Source: Branchiostoma floridae (taxonomy: Eukaryota > Chordata > Leptocardii > Amphioxiformes > Branchiostomatidae). Taken from it: a stretch of DNA of 64,000 bases. Made by a program: the position numbers and the translations under genes. Below, piece by piece: positions 1 to 11,170 of this stretch. The stretch covers positions 20,571,723-20,635,722 of the forward strand of contig NC_049993.1 in NCBI RefSeq assembly GCF_000003815.2, in the 5' to 3' direction. Within the stretch, counting starts at the first letter, position 1, and every line of letters starts with the position of its first letter. Under the pieces are notes generated by a model. That model searched no databases and had not been told where the DNA came from. It was given only the letters and a program-made list of their open reading frames with translations.

Positions 1-1477
1 AGAACGTGATGCAGTCAACACGATCCCTCCACGGACAGGTATGAAGCGCCCGTCGGGCCCTTGCTGAGGCAGAGCCGGCGCAACACCCGCCGACTGACCC
101 GGTTAACTCCGGCCAACTTTTCTTCACACGACTTTGGACTTTGGCGCGATCGGCAAGGGAGCGCACCGCGCCGCAAAACAGCAAACTGTCGTGAAACTGC
201 ACTCAGGCTGTTCCATATAACTTGGAAAGGAGAATGCTTCTTTTTTTATTTCTTCCAAACATATTCCTTTATTACTTATTTTATAACTTACATGACACGA
301 TTATAAAAAAATATAGTAGCTAAGGTAGCTATTCAGAAACTAACGAAGAATATGTTATGATTAAAAAGTTACTTTATAAAATCCCTATATCTTGAGTAGT
401 ACAGTCCGAATCTGGAAGTTTTGAGCTGACAAGACTCAGGAAAGAGCAGACGACGTCGCAGACGACTTTCTGCTGACGGTAAGTCTCAAGATGTAAACTA
501 ACTTTGTCTTGGGTATGTTAGCTGTCAAGGTCAAGCAAGGTCACGCCACTAGTAACTGAAGAAGCAGACCGGAGACATGCCCAAATGTTGGTGTTAGGGG
601 GAGGGGGGTGCAGACGACAACTTAGCTCAGGTTCAATGTCATCGTTAGGGACGACCCAAAATCGTTATGGGGAATGATAAAGACCCCTGGGCGCTATATT
701 GTGTGAAAATTATCCTTCTTTAGCTAAGTAGTGTTAACTATTTTTTTTATGGTTTGGGGTCAGTCAAATAAATAAATAAATGTTGCTTTACTCTTCTCTC
801 ATATTTTCATTTTTCAAACTTCCTAATATTTGTCATGTTCATAAAATCACCCTACTGCTGTAATAGTATGTCCCTTAATATTGAAACTTTATTGCCCGCC
901 ACTTTTGTAGGGCCAACAACTTGACTTACAGACAATTAAAGATTAATCTATCATATTAAATGTTATTTCATCAATCACATTCGCAATTCTTTTCAATTGC
1001 ATGGCATCACAAATGTTTATCAGTTTGCCGAGGGGAAATAAGTGCATATGACTTATTAGAATTTATATCCTGTTATGAAAATGACTTATCAAAACAATCA
1101 ACACTCCAGTTGTAAGAAAATTGCAAGATGACACAAGATCTTTTTACTATCAATCATATCAAAATGTTCTGGAAGAGTTGTAGTTTCCAACACAAAAATT
1201 GGACTTACCCAAACTGGACTTAACAAAATTGTTCATTCCTTGACAAAGACTGGAGCAGTCAAAAGTTTGAGTAAGTTCAATTTTCTATCTTCTATCAAAC
1301 ACAGATAACCTTTCGAGCTAAGGCATCTGTATCTGTATCTGCATAGCCGGTATAACCGCCCTTCGGCGCAACACACCAGCATCTTAATTTTTAAAATCAT
1401 ATCCAGTTTCCAGATGAACTGCTTTTTGGCGTACTTGATACTCGTTACACATTACAGTAAATTCAGAAACGCCTGAT
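1..1477. other. No supported gene; GC-rich edge then AT-rich DNA
   Basis: The first ~190 bases are GC- and CpG-rich, and the rest is AT-rich with no coding character. In one forward frame the first 67 bases read openly to a TGA at 65-67 and could be the last codons of an exon entering from the left, but there is no acceptor in view and the protein is unrecognised. A GTAAGT at 480 resembles a splice donor with no convincing exon before it. I see nothing else definable. Confidence 0.3.
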
Positions 1478-1610
1478 GAGGGTCTGCATGGGGTTGTGCC
1501 GACAACGCTTTACACTGAATTCAGAAGAACCCCCAATATTTTAATCTAGAATCTAGGAGGGCAATGATGCAAAATTTGGTCGCCTTGCTACGAATTTCAT
1601 GAATCATACA
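1478..1610. mobile_element. Decayed copy of the GAGGGTCTGCATG element family
   Basis: It starts with GAGGGTCTGCATG and continues with the same subterminal text (CTGAATTCAGAAG, then a TTGGTCGCCTTGCTACGAAT-like stretch) as the complete 200-bp copy at 58962-59161. The far end has lost the matching inverted terminus, so the right boundary is approximate. Confidence 0.6.
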
Positions 1611-2949
1611 GCTTTCTCTCATATCTCTCTTATTTCAAGGTGCAACTAGACATCAGCAACCAAAAACTAACCTAAAGCAGGCTTAATCAAGGCTTAAATC
1701 TGGAGGATTTTTACGTAAAGTTAGTAGAGTTGTATGATCTCAAGAAACAGACAATAAGAGTATTCAGAATAAGTATCCAGTTGTTAGAGTAACTTTTCTA
1801 TTGTTTATCCTGTTATTTTAACACCTCAACCAAAACAACAAGAGCTGTAGTATTTGCAACTTGAGCTACAACTAGCATGAAATCAAAACTCATTGACACC
1901 CCAAAATGTCAACATCAACCCTTTTTTTTTACCTTAGACAGAACTTTTTTAAGTTTTTAGTACAACGTTAAAGAGCCCACCACACCTATCAATTAGAGTA
2001 GGGGTTACATAATTCACCCGTGTGCACAAGCCAAAACGTTATATGTACATTGTACGGTTGGTGACTTGTACTATGAGCCATATCCCACTATCAGCCTATA
2101 AAAAAAGCATTATACACCCCCTGAATAGAGCTTGTCTGTTGTTGTGTTATATAGCACAGGTTGCCACAATTATAATCGGTCACACATTAACAAAAACATA
2201 CTTCAGACTATCTGCTCAGCTTAACCCAGTAGCTGGTACTGGTGACTCTTTGAACGGTCACATATTTACTCTGTCTGAAACCCTCCAATCTGAACCATTC
2301 AACGTTACGAAACACTGTGTTTAACCATTGTACAACCGAGCAAACAACCCACGATTCGTACAAAGCAACTTGGGGAGATTTAAGACTTGAGAATTGTTAA
2401 GAAAGCGGCACCTACCCAGACCCGACATCTTGTAGGTTTCATGTCTTCCCAGCAAGGGGCAAAGTCTGAGACGTCTGTTTTCCTACCTGCTGTATGAAGT
2501 ATTAAGTTCGTTTACAGACCACGACCTTGACAGCTCGGTGACCTTGACAAGTTGGGTGATGAGGGTTAACTGGAGCCTAGCCAAAGGGGGGGGGGGAGGT
2601 TAAGGACGCACATGGCCAAGTTGTGAGGGAAGGATTAAAAACATACCAGTACAGGGTCCCAAGGTTATGTATGAATCTGTATGTAACTAAAGCTTCTTAC
2701 TAGGACTTATGAAGACAATTATCAACTCTACTTGAACTTCAGGGTAGACTTCAAATTTCACAATACTCAGAACGCAAATGATATTTGTGAGAAGAATTAT
2801 GTGCTATTTTAGTATTTTTACTTGAAAGTTTGAAAAGGGTGCTATGATAACATTCAAATATCTCTACAACTAATAGTATGAAATTGATGTTATGTCTGGA
2901 GAAAATACTTCATGTTCATTTAGGTGGTGTTGGGTGATTTTTCAAACTT
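1611..2949. other. Intergenic DNA, nothing recognised
   Basis: AT-rich sequence with a poly-G run near 2586-2597. A short SINE-like phrase (CGTTAAAGAGCCCACCACACC) at about 1967 recurs in variant form at ~16077 and ~38288. No ORF has coding character. Confidence 0.4.
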
Positions 2950-3456
2950 TTAAACAACATGTGGAACTTAACTGTATAGGCATTGACAAGTTGTAATGAA
3001 GACTTGCCACTGCGATGCCCTTGAATGTGAAAAACAGCTTCCCAAATGTAAAGCGAGAGGTGTTATTCCAAATGTGAAACTTTACCTCAACATCCAGTAA
3101 CAGGACGGAATGTCCGGTGTCGGACGACGTGCCCTTGAAATGTGAAAAATCACTTCCCAAATGAAAAACGATCAGCGATGTAACTTCTACTTAAGGGCAG
3201 GTGGAAACTCTCGAAGTCTTTTTAAAAACCTCAACATAACTTAACAATAATAGTGTATGCTCTGATGGAGTAAAATTCTTTCATGTTGAGGGACGTGGCT
3301 GTTCTAAATGTCTCTATATAGAGCCTTACTAATTTAGTTCTCAGACAAAAGTTGCTAAATTTGAATACTGGAGTATCATTAACTGATTCATATCATAGAG
3401 GAAAATAATGTTCAGTTTCAGGGACACAGACTCTTAATTTTTCCTTCCAACCCTTA

Positions 3457-3811
3457 GGCCACACCAATTTAATTTCTTGGTTCACGGATTTTTTCATAAA
3501 AAATATGGAGTGAGAGGGCGAAATAAAAATAAAAATTGTAAAATGGTTGGGGTAAAGGTAACGGCTAATCCAAAACATAAAGAAAAAAAGTTTTCACCTA
3601 AAAAAAAGCACAAAAATGCTATTCTTGTACAGTAACAGCACCTGTACCCACACTTTAAGGAGCTTTTAATATAAAGGCCAATTTGCTACACCAGAAAGTT
3701 GGTGAATGGTTTCATTAATGGTGAAAATTTGCTGAGTGGTACTTTTTTTTTTTTTTTTTTAAAAATAGGAGCGAGCAAATCCGTGAACCAAGAAATTAAA
3801 TTGGTGTGGCC
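3457..3811. mobile_element. Harbinger-like MITE, copy 1
   Basis: A 355-bp element with ~38-bp terminal inverted repeats beginning GGCCACACCAATTTAATTTC and flanked on both sides by TTA, as expected for the 3-bp TWA duplications of PIF/Harbinger elements. The interior has no ORF and includes a poly-T run. A near-identical copy is at 24070-24430, and a fragment of the terminus is at about 11963. The superfamily assignment is an inference from the TSD and GGC end. Confidence 0.75.
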
Positions 3812-3932
3812 TTAGATCTGATTTTGTCCTTTTCCTAAAATTTTACTTCAGGAATGAAAGAAATGAACTGTTGTGGGCTGTTATAATAGAGAATAGTGGT
3901 TGGTCCAAAGCTACAGTAACATTAGCCTAAAT

Positions 3933-4365
3933 TAGGGCTGGGTATCGGTACAGCGTACCGGTAAAAAAACGTTTTTTCTTGTTGGACCGGTCCAGAAAAA
4001 CCGGACCTGAAAAAATTAGGTGGACCGGATGTTGGACCGATTAGAAAATTAACAGATTATTCTATCAGGCATTCACACGTTTTGGCGCTTGCAGGTGGAA
4101 GAAAATAACAAGAGTGAAGTAGAGCAGAGTTAATAGTAATTTCTACCAAGTTTTACAGCCAATCGTATAGGTGCAGTTAGCGTTGAAGGATTTTAAAACG
4201 CCAGTGTAAGTCTAATACTCCACCAAACAGATTTCTTTGTAGTGAAATGGACCATTGGTATCAGTCATACTGCATCAGGTCCAGGTTCAGGTCCGGACCT
4301 GGACCTGATCCTTTGGACCTGAACCGGACCTGGACCTGAATTTTCTGTACCGGTACCCAGCCCTA
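3933..4365. mobile_element. hAT-like MITE with TAGGGCTGGGTA ends
   Basis: A 433-bp element whose ends are TAGGGCTGGGTATCGGTAC and its near-perfect inverse. It is flanked by GCCTAAAT and GCCTGAAT, an 8-bp duplication with one change. The right half holds a sub-palindrome of CAGGTCCAGG-type steps. A related partial copy in reverse orientation lies in a CDC20 intron at about 42112-42250. No transposase remains. Confidence 0.75.
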
Positions 4366-5716
4366 GCCTGAATGTAATGGGCTTCCAGCCAAGTGCCCTT
4401 GTACCAGTCCTGGGATGATTAACGATCTCCCAAATGAAAGGTGACAGCATGCGTCTAACAAATCATATGCCATTTAGGATCAAACACATGTAATGTCTAC
4501 AGGTGGCTGTGATTGAAATATACTTGATGGTACTTTGAAAGTTCTTCCAAATGTTTTAATAGTTGCAGTATTTGTTGGGCTTTGACCAGTGTCAGTGCTA
4601 AAAAATGATGTCCCAAATGAAACGTTATATGTTGTAACTAAAGAATCAGGCATCACATTAAAAGAAAACATAACTGTGTTCTCTGTCAAAAAAGGCAAGT
4701 TGTTCCAAAGGTTTAGTTAGAGTATTTTGGCCTTAAACCAACATCAATGTGAAAAACAATGTCCCAAATTAAAAGTGATGAGATGTACGTCGCAAATCAC
4801 ACGCCAAATTTCAATCAATCAAATCAAACTTATGTCATGCTGACACAAATGCTGTCTGTGTGTCCTCTGATCGTATAAACTTGATGAGACTTCAATGCAG
4901 AGGAAAGTTGTTCCAACTGTTTAGCTACCAGAGTTTGTAGGAATTCATCCAACATCGGTGTAAAAGACTGAAGACTTTTCAAATGAAATGTGATGGATTC
5001 TAACTCAGAAATCATGCAGCAAATTAAAGCCAAACATAACTGTGGGCTCTTATTGAAACTTTAAGATACTTCAAAAGAGAAGAAGTTGTTCCAAATGTTA
5101 AGTTACAAGAGTATATGTTGGGCTCGGACCAGCATATATGTAAAAAACAATGCCCCAAACAGAAAATGATGGCTCACGAATCACACGCCAAATTGCACTA
5201 TAATTAGAATTAAGGTACTTCAAAAGAGGAAAGTTGTTCCAAATGTTTAATCACAAGAGAGTCTAGGACTTCGTCCAATGTCGGTGCAAATAAAAACGAC
5301 TTCCCAAAAGAAAAGTGATCGGTTGTAACTCACAAATCAGGCATCAAATTGAAGCCAAAGATGACTGTGTGCGCTCTGATTGAAGTTAAAGCACTTCAAA
5401 AGACAAAAATTGTTCCAAATGTTTCGTTACAAGAATAGAACTTTGGGCTTGGTCCAGCATCCAGGAGAAAGATGAGTTTGCTGATGAGAATGGGCCGCTG
5501 CAGTAACTCAGTGATTGGCTCGCAGGTGGGAACCGTTAACCTGGCCAACAGGCGACCCACAGAACATCCCACAACCTACCCAGCACCGGCAGAAAGCAGC
5601 GTTTCATCCGCCAGAATACCGTAGAATGGAAAATGTTCACTGTGGTATTATATTTTTGGCGTCACCTCTTCTGCGTGAACTTAAAAAGACTGTAAAATTT
5701 TTTCTTCTGTTTCCTC

Positions 5717-5906
5717 TGTTAACTGGACTCCGATCCCTCTTATACTAGGGAATAACTCACGCCTTTCCACACAGATGTAGAGCACTTGGTGACAATGTGT
5801 ATTCACTCAGATGGTATCGTACCGGAGTGCCCCCCCAAGCCTCAGTCCGCATGCGTCGACTGTTCCATCAGTGAGGGGGGACTCAACCATTCTAAATAAA
5901 CTAACA
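5717..5906 (-). repeat. 3' LTR of the retrotransposon
   Basis: 190 bp, identical to the copy at 8907-9096. On the minus strand it begins TGTTAG and ends GTTAACA. Confidence 0.93.
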
Positions 5907-5920
5907 TTCCCCCTTTTTTG
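5907..5920 (-). other. Polypurine tract
   Basis: Directly before the 3' LTR, the minus strand reads ACAAAAAAGGGGGA. This is the expected plus-strand DNA primer of an LTR retrotransposon. Confidence 0.85.
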
Positions 5921-6648
5921 TTTTGGCTACTCTACATAAACGTTATATAAGTTTAAACAAAGAAATCTGTTAACAATCTACAACTAGAAAACTATAAAGG
6001 TGACATAATTTTGAATACTACACAAAAGGTATTTTTGGAATTAATACTTACTAAGTTCTAAAGAGAGTAAATAAACTAGGAAGGTAGATGAACATATCAG
6101 ACTTTCTCAACATATCAATGTAAACTGTCTCTTCTACACACTAGTACAAAACAACCAATACCTTCTTCTCATCACAACTGTGTGCTAGTAACAACACTCT
6201 TCTCAGTGTATCACGATATACTTCTCCAACATACTTCTAATCAGACTTTCTCAACCAATACCTTCGTCTCATCACAACTGTGTGCTAGTAACAATACTCT
6301 TTTCAGTGTATTATGATATACTTGCAATACAAAATGCTCTTCAAAAGTGTCATACAAAATACTTGTCTCTCTTGTAATACAATGCATTTCTCCAAAAACA
6401 TCAGTGTACGACAAACAATATACTCATTATTAAACTTCCCCTATACTTGTCTCTCTTGTAATACAATGCATTTCTCCAAAAACATCAGTGTACGACAAAC
6501 AAAAACATCAGTGTACGACAAACAATATACTCATTATTAAACTTCCCCTGTGTCCTTATTTGGTTGGAATGTCCGTATGACTTTCAATGTCCTTATGGCA
6601 ATTTGACCATATGTCCTGTTTGTACGACCGTTAATAAGGATTTGGCAG
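5921..6648 (-). other. Non-coding 3' interior of the retrotransposon with local duplications
   Basis: There is no ORF on the element's strand. Two duplicated blocks are visible: one around 6170-6230 repeated at 6250-6320 (CATCACAACTGTGTGCTAGTA core), and one at 6360-6445 repeated at 6447-6550 (GTAATACAATGCATTTCTCC core, with ACATCAGTGTACGACAAAC tripled). This is the space where RT and integrase would be in an autonomous relative. Confidence 0.7.
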
Positions 6649-8784
6649 TCACACCTTTTTCCGGCATAATTTCCGCCAGAGTGCTGCCACTGTGCTCAGA
6701 AAAGAACTGCTGGTTTTACTGACTTGGGCTTCTGCATTAGCGTTTTCTGTGTTGACTTCTTGACTGATTTGGCCTTCTGAGCATTCAGTTTCTACTATGA
6801 CAGGTTTGTTGTCTTCTGTGTTGCCTTCTTTGTTGTCTTCTTTGTTGACGTCTTGACTGATTTGACCTTCTAGGCGTTCGGTGTCTACTATGACAGACTG
6901 TGCTGCCAGCGCCTGTTTTTCCTGACGGCTTTCCAGTTTTGCAAGGCAACCAACCGCGTCCTGGAACTTCTTTGTCAGGCTGTCAGTCTGGAGAATGACG
7001 CTGTTTAGATCCATCTGTAACTTTTGAGTTTTGTCTTTCTCCGTAGCTATCACTTCTCTCATGGAGCTGTTCTCATATCTCAACTGATCAGTCAACAATT
7101 GCAACTGTGAAACGTCATCCTCTGTCTGCTCACCTAGAGATTTGAGTTCTTGATTGGCTTTGCTCAGTGTGGCATTTTTCTCCTTGAGATCAGCTATATA
7201 ACTTGGAGTCTGGAGATCAGTCTTAAGACTTGCAATCTGTGTTGCATTCTTGACTTGGAGAGCAGCTAGCTCTTTATGTGGCAGTGCGGCTACTGACGGA
7301 GCACTATCCCCTGTATGGCACTTGCTCTTGTCAGTTCCCTGGGTCACTGTGAACACCTCATTGACCCTGTGTGGCTTATCCACTAAGGGAACACAGTAGT
7401 GGCCAGATGCCGTCAACTTGAGGTCCACGTTCTTACCAAATATTGTGGCCCTGTCCTCCTGCGTGTGCAGTACCACACCGGCCTTCTTCATGGCATCTAA
7501 AGACAGCAGTAACGGAATGTCCCGGTTTACAACATCGGTTGATATCAGCACCTGTCTGTCAGCTATGTTCGCAGGGATTCGGTATCTTCCCAAGGAAGGT
7601 AGTGTCTCATCCCCTCCAAACTTGAACACATGGGAACTGGTGTCTCGTGTGACATTCACCCGTGCCTTCTTATCCAAAACCGATAAGTACTTATTCAACC
7701 ACGCACGACCGCATACAGTGGAGGAACATGCCGAGTCGAGGACAGCACATAACGAATCCTCTTCTGACCCTTCCGACATCATGCACTCGGAAGCACCATG
7801 GGCAAACATCACCGTAAACTTTGTATCTTCAGTCTCTGTTGCGTAGGCCTCCTCTGTCTTCGCATCTGGACATTTCCGAACCAGGTGCTTGAAAGAGCCG
7901 CAACAATGACAACGCAGGAAATCGCCATTACGATCTTTTGGATTCAGCTTTTCGCCAGCATAATCAGACTTTTGACCCGATCTATACGCCTGGGGCCCGC
8001 CATCTTGGAAGTGTCCTGACCTGTATGTATGGGCGCCGCCATCTTGGAAGTGTCCGTTGCGACTTCTAGCAGTGCCTGTCTGTCCACTATACCCGCGTCC
8101 CGAACCACGGGACCAGTTTGCACTGCCGCCACGGGATGTCTGATAAACTTCTGCTTCAGTTACATGTGCAATCTCCTGCTGAATGCCGCCTGAATAAGAG
8201 GAACGTGTCGATACCAAGTCGTCACTGAATTTTCTTAAGCTGCTTTTTGCTTGCATGAACAGACTAACGTCTTCCTTGGAATAATCTACTCCAGTCATTA
8301 CGAGCTTGGCCTCTTCTAGAGTAAGGTTGGCTCGGCGGACAAGTAGTAGACCCAGGACGGACTCAGGCAAGGTCACTCCACCGGCTCTGTTCAGTGTGTT
8401 ATATAAAATGTCAAATGTGGAGATATACTCACTGATAGTCGTTGTCGGACCACGGCTGTACTTGTCGAAGGCGACGAACGCCTCCCATAGCCGCCCCGTG
8501 TTGTCTCTCCGCAGAAGCTCATCCAGTTTTTTGAGTACGTTTTGGAATGACTGCTCATGGCTGAACTCTTCCTCGGTGAGTTTTGTACTTAAGAATTCCC
8601 TCGTCTTGTGCTCATCTTTTGATCCCTCCGGTAGACTCAGCAGGATTTCAATACCTCGTTTCTTCTTCGGGATATTCGTAATTTTGTTCCACAGAAGTAA
8701 CTCAAATCTGAACTGTTCGTAGCTTTTGTTTGCAAGATCAAGCTGTGGAATTTTTGTCCGCGCGCCTCCCTCGCACGTCGCCAT
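6649..8784 (-). CDS. Gag-protease polyprotein of a Copia-like retrotransposon
   Basis: An intact 711-residue ORF starting 100 bases after the primer-binding site. Residues 1-215 form a helical Gag-like region typical of Ty1/Copia capsids (WxxF and ExxxLL-type spacing, no membrane segment). Residues ~216-275 are a Gly/Arg/Ser-rich linker with an internal duplication of GHFQDGG..YRSG. A perfect zinc knuckle CX2CX4HX4C uses C292, C295, H300 and C305. An aspartic protease follows, with the catalytic triplet at D350-S-A where most retropepsins have D-S/T-G. Residues ~510-640 are a long coiled coil, and the tail is acidic with repeats of an EGQISQ phrase. The product should package its own RNA and process itself. 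Placement in Copia rather than Gypsy rests on the protease motif style and short LTRs, and is moderate. No polymerase domain is present. Confidence 0.9.
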   Translation of the reverse strand: MATCEGGARTKIPQLDLANKSYEQFRFELLLWNKITNIPKKKRGIEILLSLPEGSKDEHKTREFLSTKLTEEEFSHEQSFQNVLKKLDELLRRDNTGRLWEAFVAFDKYSRGPTTTISEYISTFDILYNTLNRAGGVTLPESVLGLLLVRRANLTLEEAKLVMTGVDYSKEDVSLFMQAKSSLRKFSDDLVSTRSSYSGGIQQEIAHVTEAEVYQTSRGGSANWSRGSGRGYSGQTGTARSRNGHFQDGGAHTYRSGHFQDGGPQAYRSGQKSDYAGEKLNPKDRNGDFLRCHCCGSFKHLVRKCPDAKTEEAYATETEDTKFTVMFAHGASECMMSEGSEEDSLCAVLDSACSSTVCGRAWLNKYLSVLDKKARVNVTRDTSSHVFKFGGDETLPSLGRYRIPANIADRQVLISTDVVNRDIPLLLSLDAMKKAGVVLHTQEDRATIFGKNVDLKLTASGHYCVPLVDKPHRVNEVFTVTQGTDKSKCHTGDSAPSVAALPHKELAALQVKNATQIASLKTDLQTPSYIADLKEKNATLSKANQELKSLGEQTEDDVSQLQLLTDQLRYENSSMREVIATEKDKTQKLQMDLNSVILQTDSLTKKFQDAVGCLAKLESRQEKQALAAQSVIVDTERLEGQISQDVNKEDNKEGNTEDNKPVIVETECSEGQISQEVNTENANAEAQVSKTSSSFLSTVAALWRKLCRKKV

Positions 8785-8884
8785 TTTTGGTCAAATCCGC
8801 GCCAAAAACACTGCACACAGAATCGTCGACAGAACCACGTACACGGTACTAGGGGTCCAGTATGACAGTCCGAACTTCACTACT

Positions 8885-8904
8885 GGAACCACCCTCTGCT
8901 ACCA
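8885..8904 (-). other. Primer-binding site for initiator tRNA-Met
   Basis: Two bases inside the 5' LTR, the minus strand reads TGGTAGCAGAGGG followed by TGGTTCC. By recall, this matches the complement of the 3' end of eukaryotic initiator tRNA-Met at about 18 of 20 positions. Confidence 0.85.
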
Positions 8905-8906
8905 TT

Positions 8907-9096
8907 TGTTAACTGGACTCCGATCCCTCTTATACTAGGGAATAACTCACGCCTTTCCACACAGATGTAGAGCACTTGGTGACAATGTGTATTCACTCAG
9001 ATGGTATCGTACCGGAGTGCCCCCCCAAGCCTCAGTCCGCATGCGTCGACTGTTCCATCAGTGAGGGGGGACTCAACCATTCTAAATAAACTAACA
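8907..9096 (-). repeat. 5' LTR of the retrotransposon
   Basis: 190 bp, identical to 5717-5906. It should carry the promoter and polyadenylation signals. A CTAAATAAACTAACA string lies at one end. Confidence 0.93.
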
Positions 9097-9101
9097 TCCT
9101 C

Positions 9102-10128
9102 CCCACCTAAAAACTTCTTTCCACTACAAATCTAAAACCTCCGCAAACACTCTCCCAAACAAAAAAATTAGCGAACATTCCCCCTTCTACAATAGCCGTT
9201 TGAGATTACGCTGTAGATCCATGGCCCAACAAGCTGTTCAGACAAACCTTCTCTCCGGAAACAATCGACAGATTGTCTGTGTGGCGCTGTGTCAATAGAC
9301 CTGTCAGGTCCCTACAAGGGGGGAACGTGTCCCCAGGACCAATTATACACCACAGGGAGGGAAGGACTCAAAGGGTCTATAGAAGCTACAGTCAATAATC
9401 CACAGTCTGCGAGGCCACAGGAACACACATAATGTACCTTAGATTGTGGTCTGATGTTATATAGGTCTGACAGGTAAGAAAATGCTCACACTATGGCAGT
9501 ATGGGGGTTTACGGAAAAGGCTGGCCTGTCTACCTGGGCTGTCTACCTTGGCTGTCTACCTGGGCTGGTACACACATAATGTACCTTAGATTGTGGTCTG
9601 ACGTTATATAGGTCTGACAGGTAAGAAAATGCGCACACTATGGCAGTATGGGGAGGAAATAACTCAAAGGCTCCATAGACGCTTCGGTCAATATCTACAG
9701 TCTGTTAGGCCACAGTAACACACATAATGTACCTTAGATTGTGGTCTGACGTTATGTAGGTCTGACAGGTAAGAAAATGCTCACACTATGGCAGTATGGG
9801 GAGGGAAGAACTCAATCAAAGGCTCCATAGATACTTAAGTCAATAATCCACAGTCTGCGAGGCCACAGGAACACACATAATGTACCTTAGATTGTGGTCT
9901 GATGTTATATAGGTCTGACAGGTAAGAAAATGCTCACACTATGGCAGTATGGGGAGGAAATAACTCAATTTAAGGGTCCATAGATACTTCAGTCAATATC
10001 TGCAGTCTGTTAGGCCACAGTATAACACATGATGCCCTAATAACAACCAAGAACATTGTGGTCTGACGTTACATAGGTCTGGCAGGTAAGACAATGCTCA
10101 CGCAGGAATATGTACTTCTGTGAGGGTC
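9102..10128. repeat. Tandem repeat of ~145-155 bp
   Basis: From about 9420 to 10110, five copies contain ACACACATAATGTACCTTAG, then GTGGTCTGA.GTTATATAGG, then TCTGACAGGTAAGAAAATGC and CACTATGGCAGTATGGGG. Copies are close to each other, so expansion is recent. The 300 bases before them show nothing I recognise. Confidence 0.7.
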
Positions 10129-10500
10129 TTCTGTGAGGTTTTAGGATGAATTCAGAAGAACAGCCTACGTATTATGCTGAGGTAAATAAAGGAAGGCAAT
10201 ATAATCTTGAGAAAGTTGTAAGCATAAAAATCTGTAGATCCATGCTTCAAAGCAAACAAGAACACCACAATAAAAAATAGTTGACCCTTAGTTTCCATCA
10301 AAAACACTTGTTTATCCATTCTCTTCCCTACACACTTGTCATTCAAAGTTTGTCGACTTCCGCGCGACCGTCCACCAGGCCAGTGTCCGGCTACACGACA
10401 CCAGGATGTTTCGCGCCGGGATGCGCTTCCCATGACCACCTGACAGCCGCGCTCTATCTGCCAGGGATCCGGCGCTTGTTTGGTTATCATCTGGTCTAGA
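10129..10500. other. Possible relic of the GAGGGTCTGCATG family, then unassigned DNA
   Basis: GAGGGTCTTCTGTGAGG followed by GAATTCAGAAGAACAGCCTACG resembles the ends of the family at 1478 and 58962. The match is partial, and no second terminus is visible. Confidence 0.3.
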
Positions 10501-11170
10501 GTCAACATTTCCTTCTGTACACGTTCTGCTACAAAACTGCTTTACTTGTACTAAATCCAGCTTACATTCAGACCTTAACAATGGAACAGGACATACCTAA
10601 ACTGGAGCGAACACAAACTCAGGAGGCTTCCCTACAGAAACTGTTTTACTTGTTCTGATCTGGCTTACTGTCAGGCCTTAACAATGGAACAGGACATACC
10701 AAAACTAGAGCTACAGAAACTGTTTTACTTGTACTAAATCCAGCTTACTGTCACTGGCCTTAACAATGGAGCAGGACATACCTAAACTGAAGCTACAGAA
10801 ACTGTTTTACTTGTACTAAATCCAGCTTACTGTCAGGTTTTAACAATGGAGCAGGACATACCTAAACTGGAGCGAACACAAACTGTACACGTTTTGCTAC
10901 AGAAACTGCTTTACTTGTGCTGATCCAGCATATGTTCAGGCCTTAACAATAGAATAGGACATACCTAAACTGGAGCGAACACAAACTGTGGACTCTTCCC
11001 TGCTGTAGCAGTGGCTGGTGGTTGTGTATCCAGGCTGGGAATGGGATATTACAGAACCTGGATCGAAAACAAACTCATAAGGCTTGCCTACCGTAATGGT
11101 GGCTGGTGGGTGCAAATCCAGGCAGTGGGAATTGGACATACATAACCTGAGCAAACAGAAACTCAGGAGG
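10501..11170. repeat. Tandem repeat of ~80-110 bp
   Basis: Recurring order: CAGAAACTGTTTTACTTGTA, CTAAATCCAGCTTACTGTCA, GGCCTTAACAATGGA, CAGGACATACCTAAACTGGA, GCGAACACAAACTC. About six copies of varying length are present, and the last ones are more diverged. No coding potential. Confidence 0.7.

Larger units (their letters stand above)
2950..5480. repeat. Diverged ~190-bp tandem (satellite-like) repeat, interrupted by two MITEs
   Basis: Blocks recur with the order: TTGTTCCAAATGTTTAGTTAC, then a GGACCAGCAT or GTCCAATGTCGGTG phrase, then AACGACTTCCCAAATGAAAA, GTGATGG, AATCACACGCCAAATT, and finally a CTGTGTGCTCTGATTGAA phrase. The period is roughly 190 bp and copies are clearly diverged, so this is an old array. 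Elements at 3457-3811 and 3933-4365 sit inside it. Confidence 0.65.
5712..9101 (-). mobile_element. Complete Copia-like LTR retrotransposon lacking RT/integrase
   Basis: Two LTRs (5717-5906 and 8907-9096, 190 bp each, TG...CA) appear identical base for base. The 5-bp target duplication TCCTC is at 5712-5716 and 9097-9101. Read on the minus strand, the order is 5' LTR, a primer-binding site starting 2 nt inside it, a single Gag-protease ORF (8784 to 6649), ~740 bp of non-coding DNA with small duplications, a purine tract and the 3' LTR. The internal region is only 3.0 kb and encodes no reverse transcriptase, RNase H or integrase. Identical LTRs and an intact ORF mean a young insertion. It must have moved with enzymes supplied in trans, as is known for TR-GAG type elements. 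Confidence 0.93.

Noticed and set aside
7418-7846. 142-codon plus-strand ORF
   Set aside because: Antisense shadow of the retrotransposon Gag-protease ORF; codon pattern and domains belong to the minus strand.
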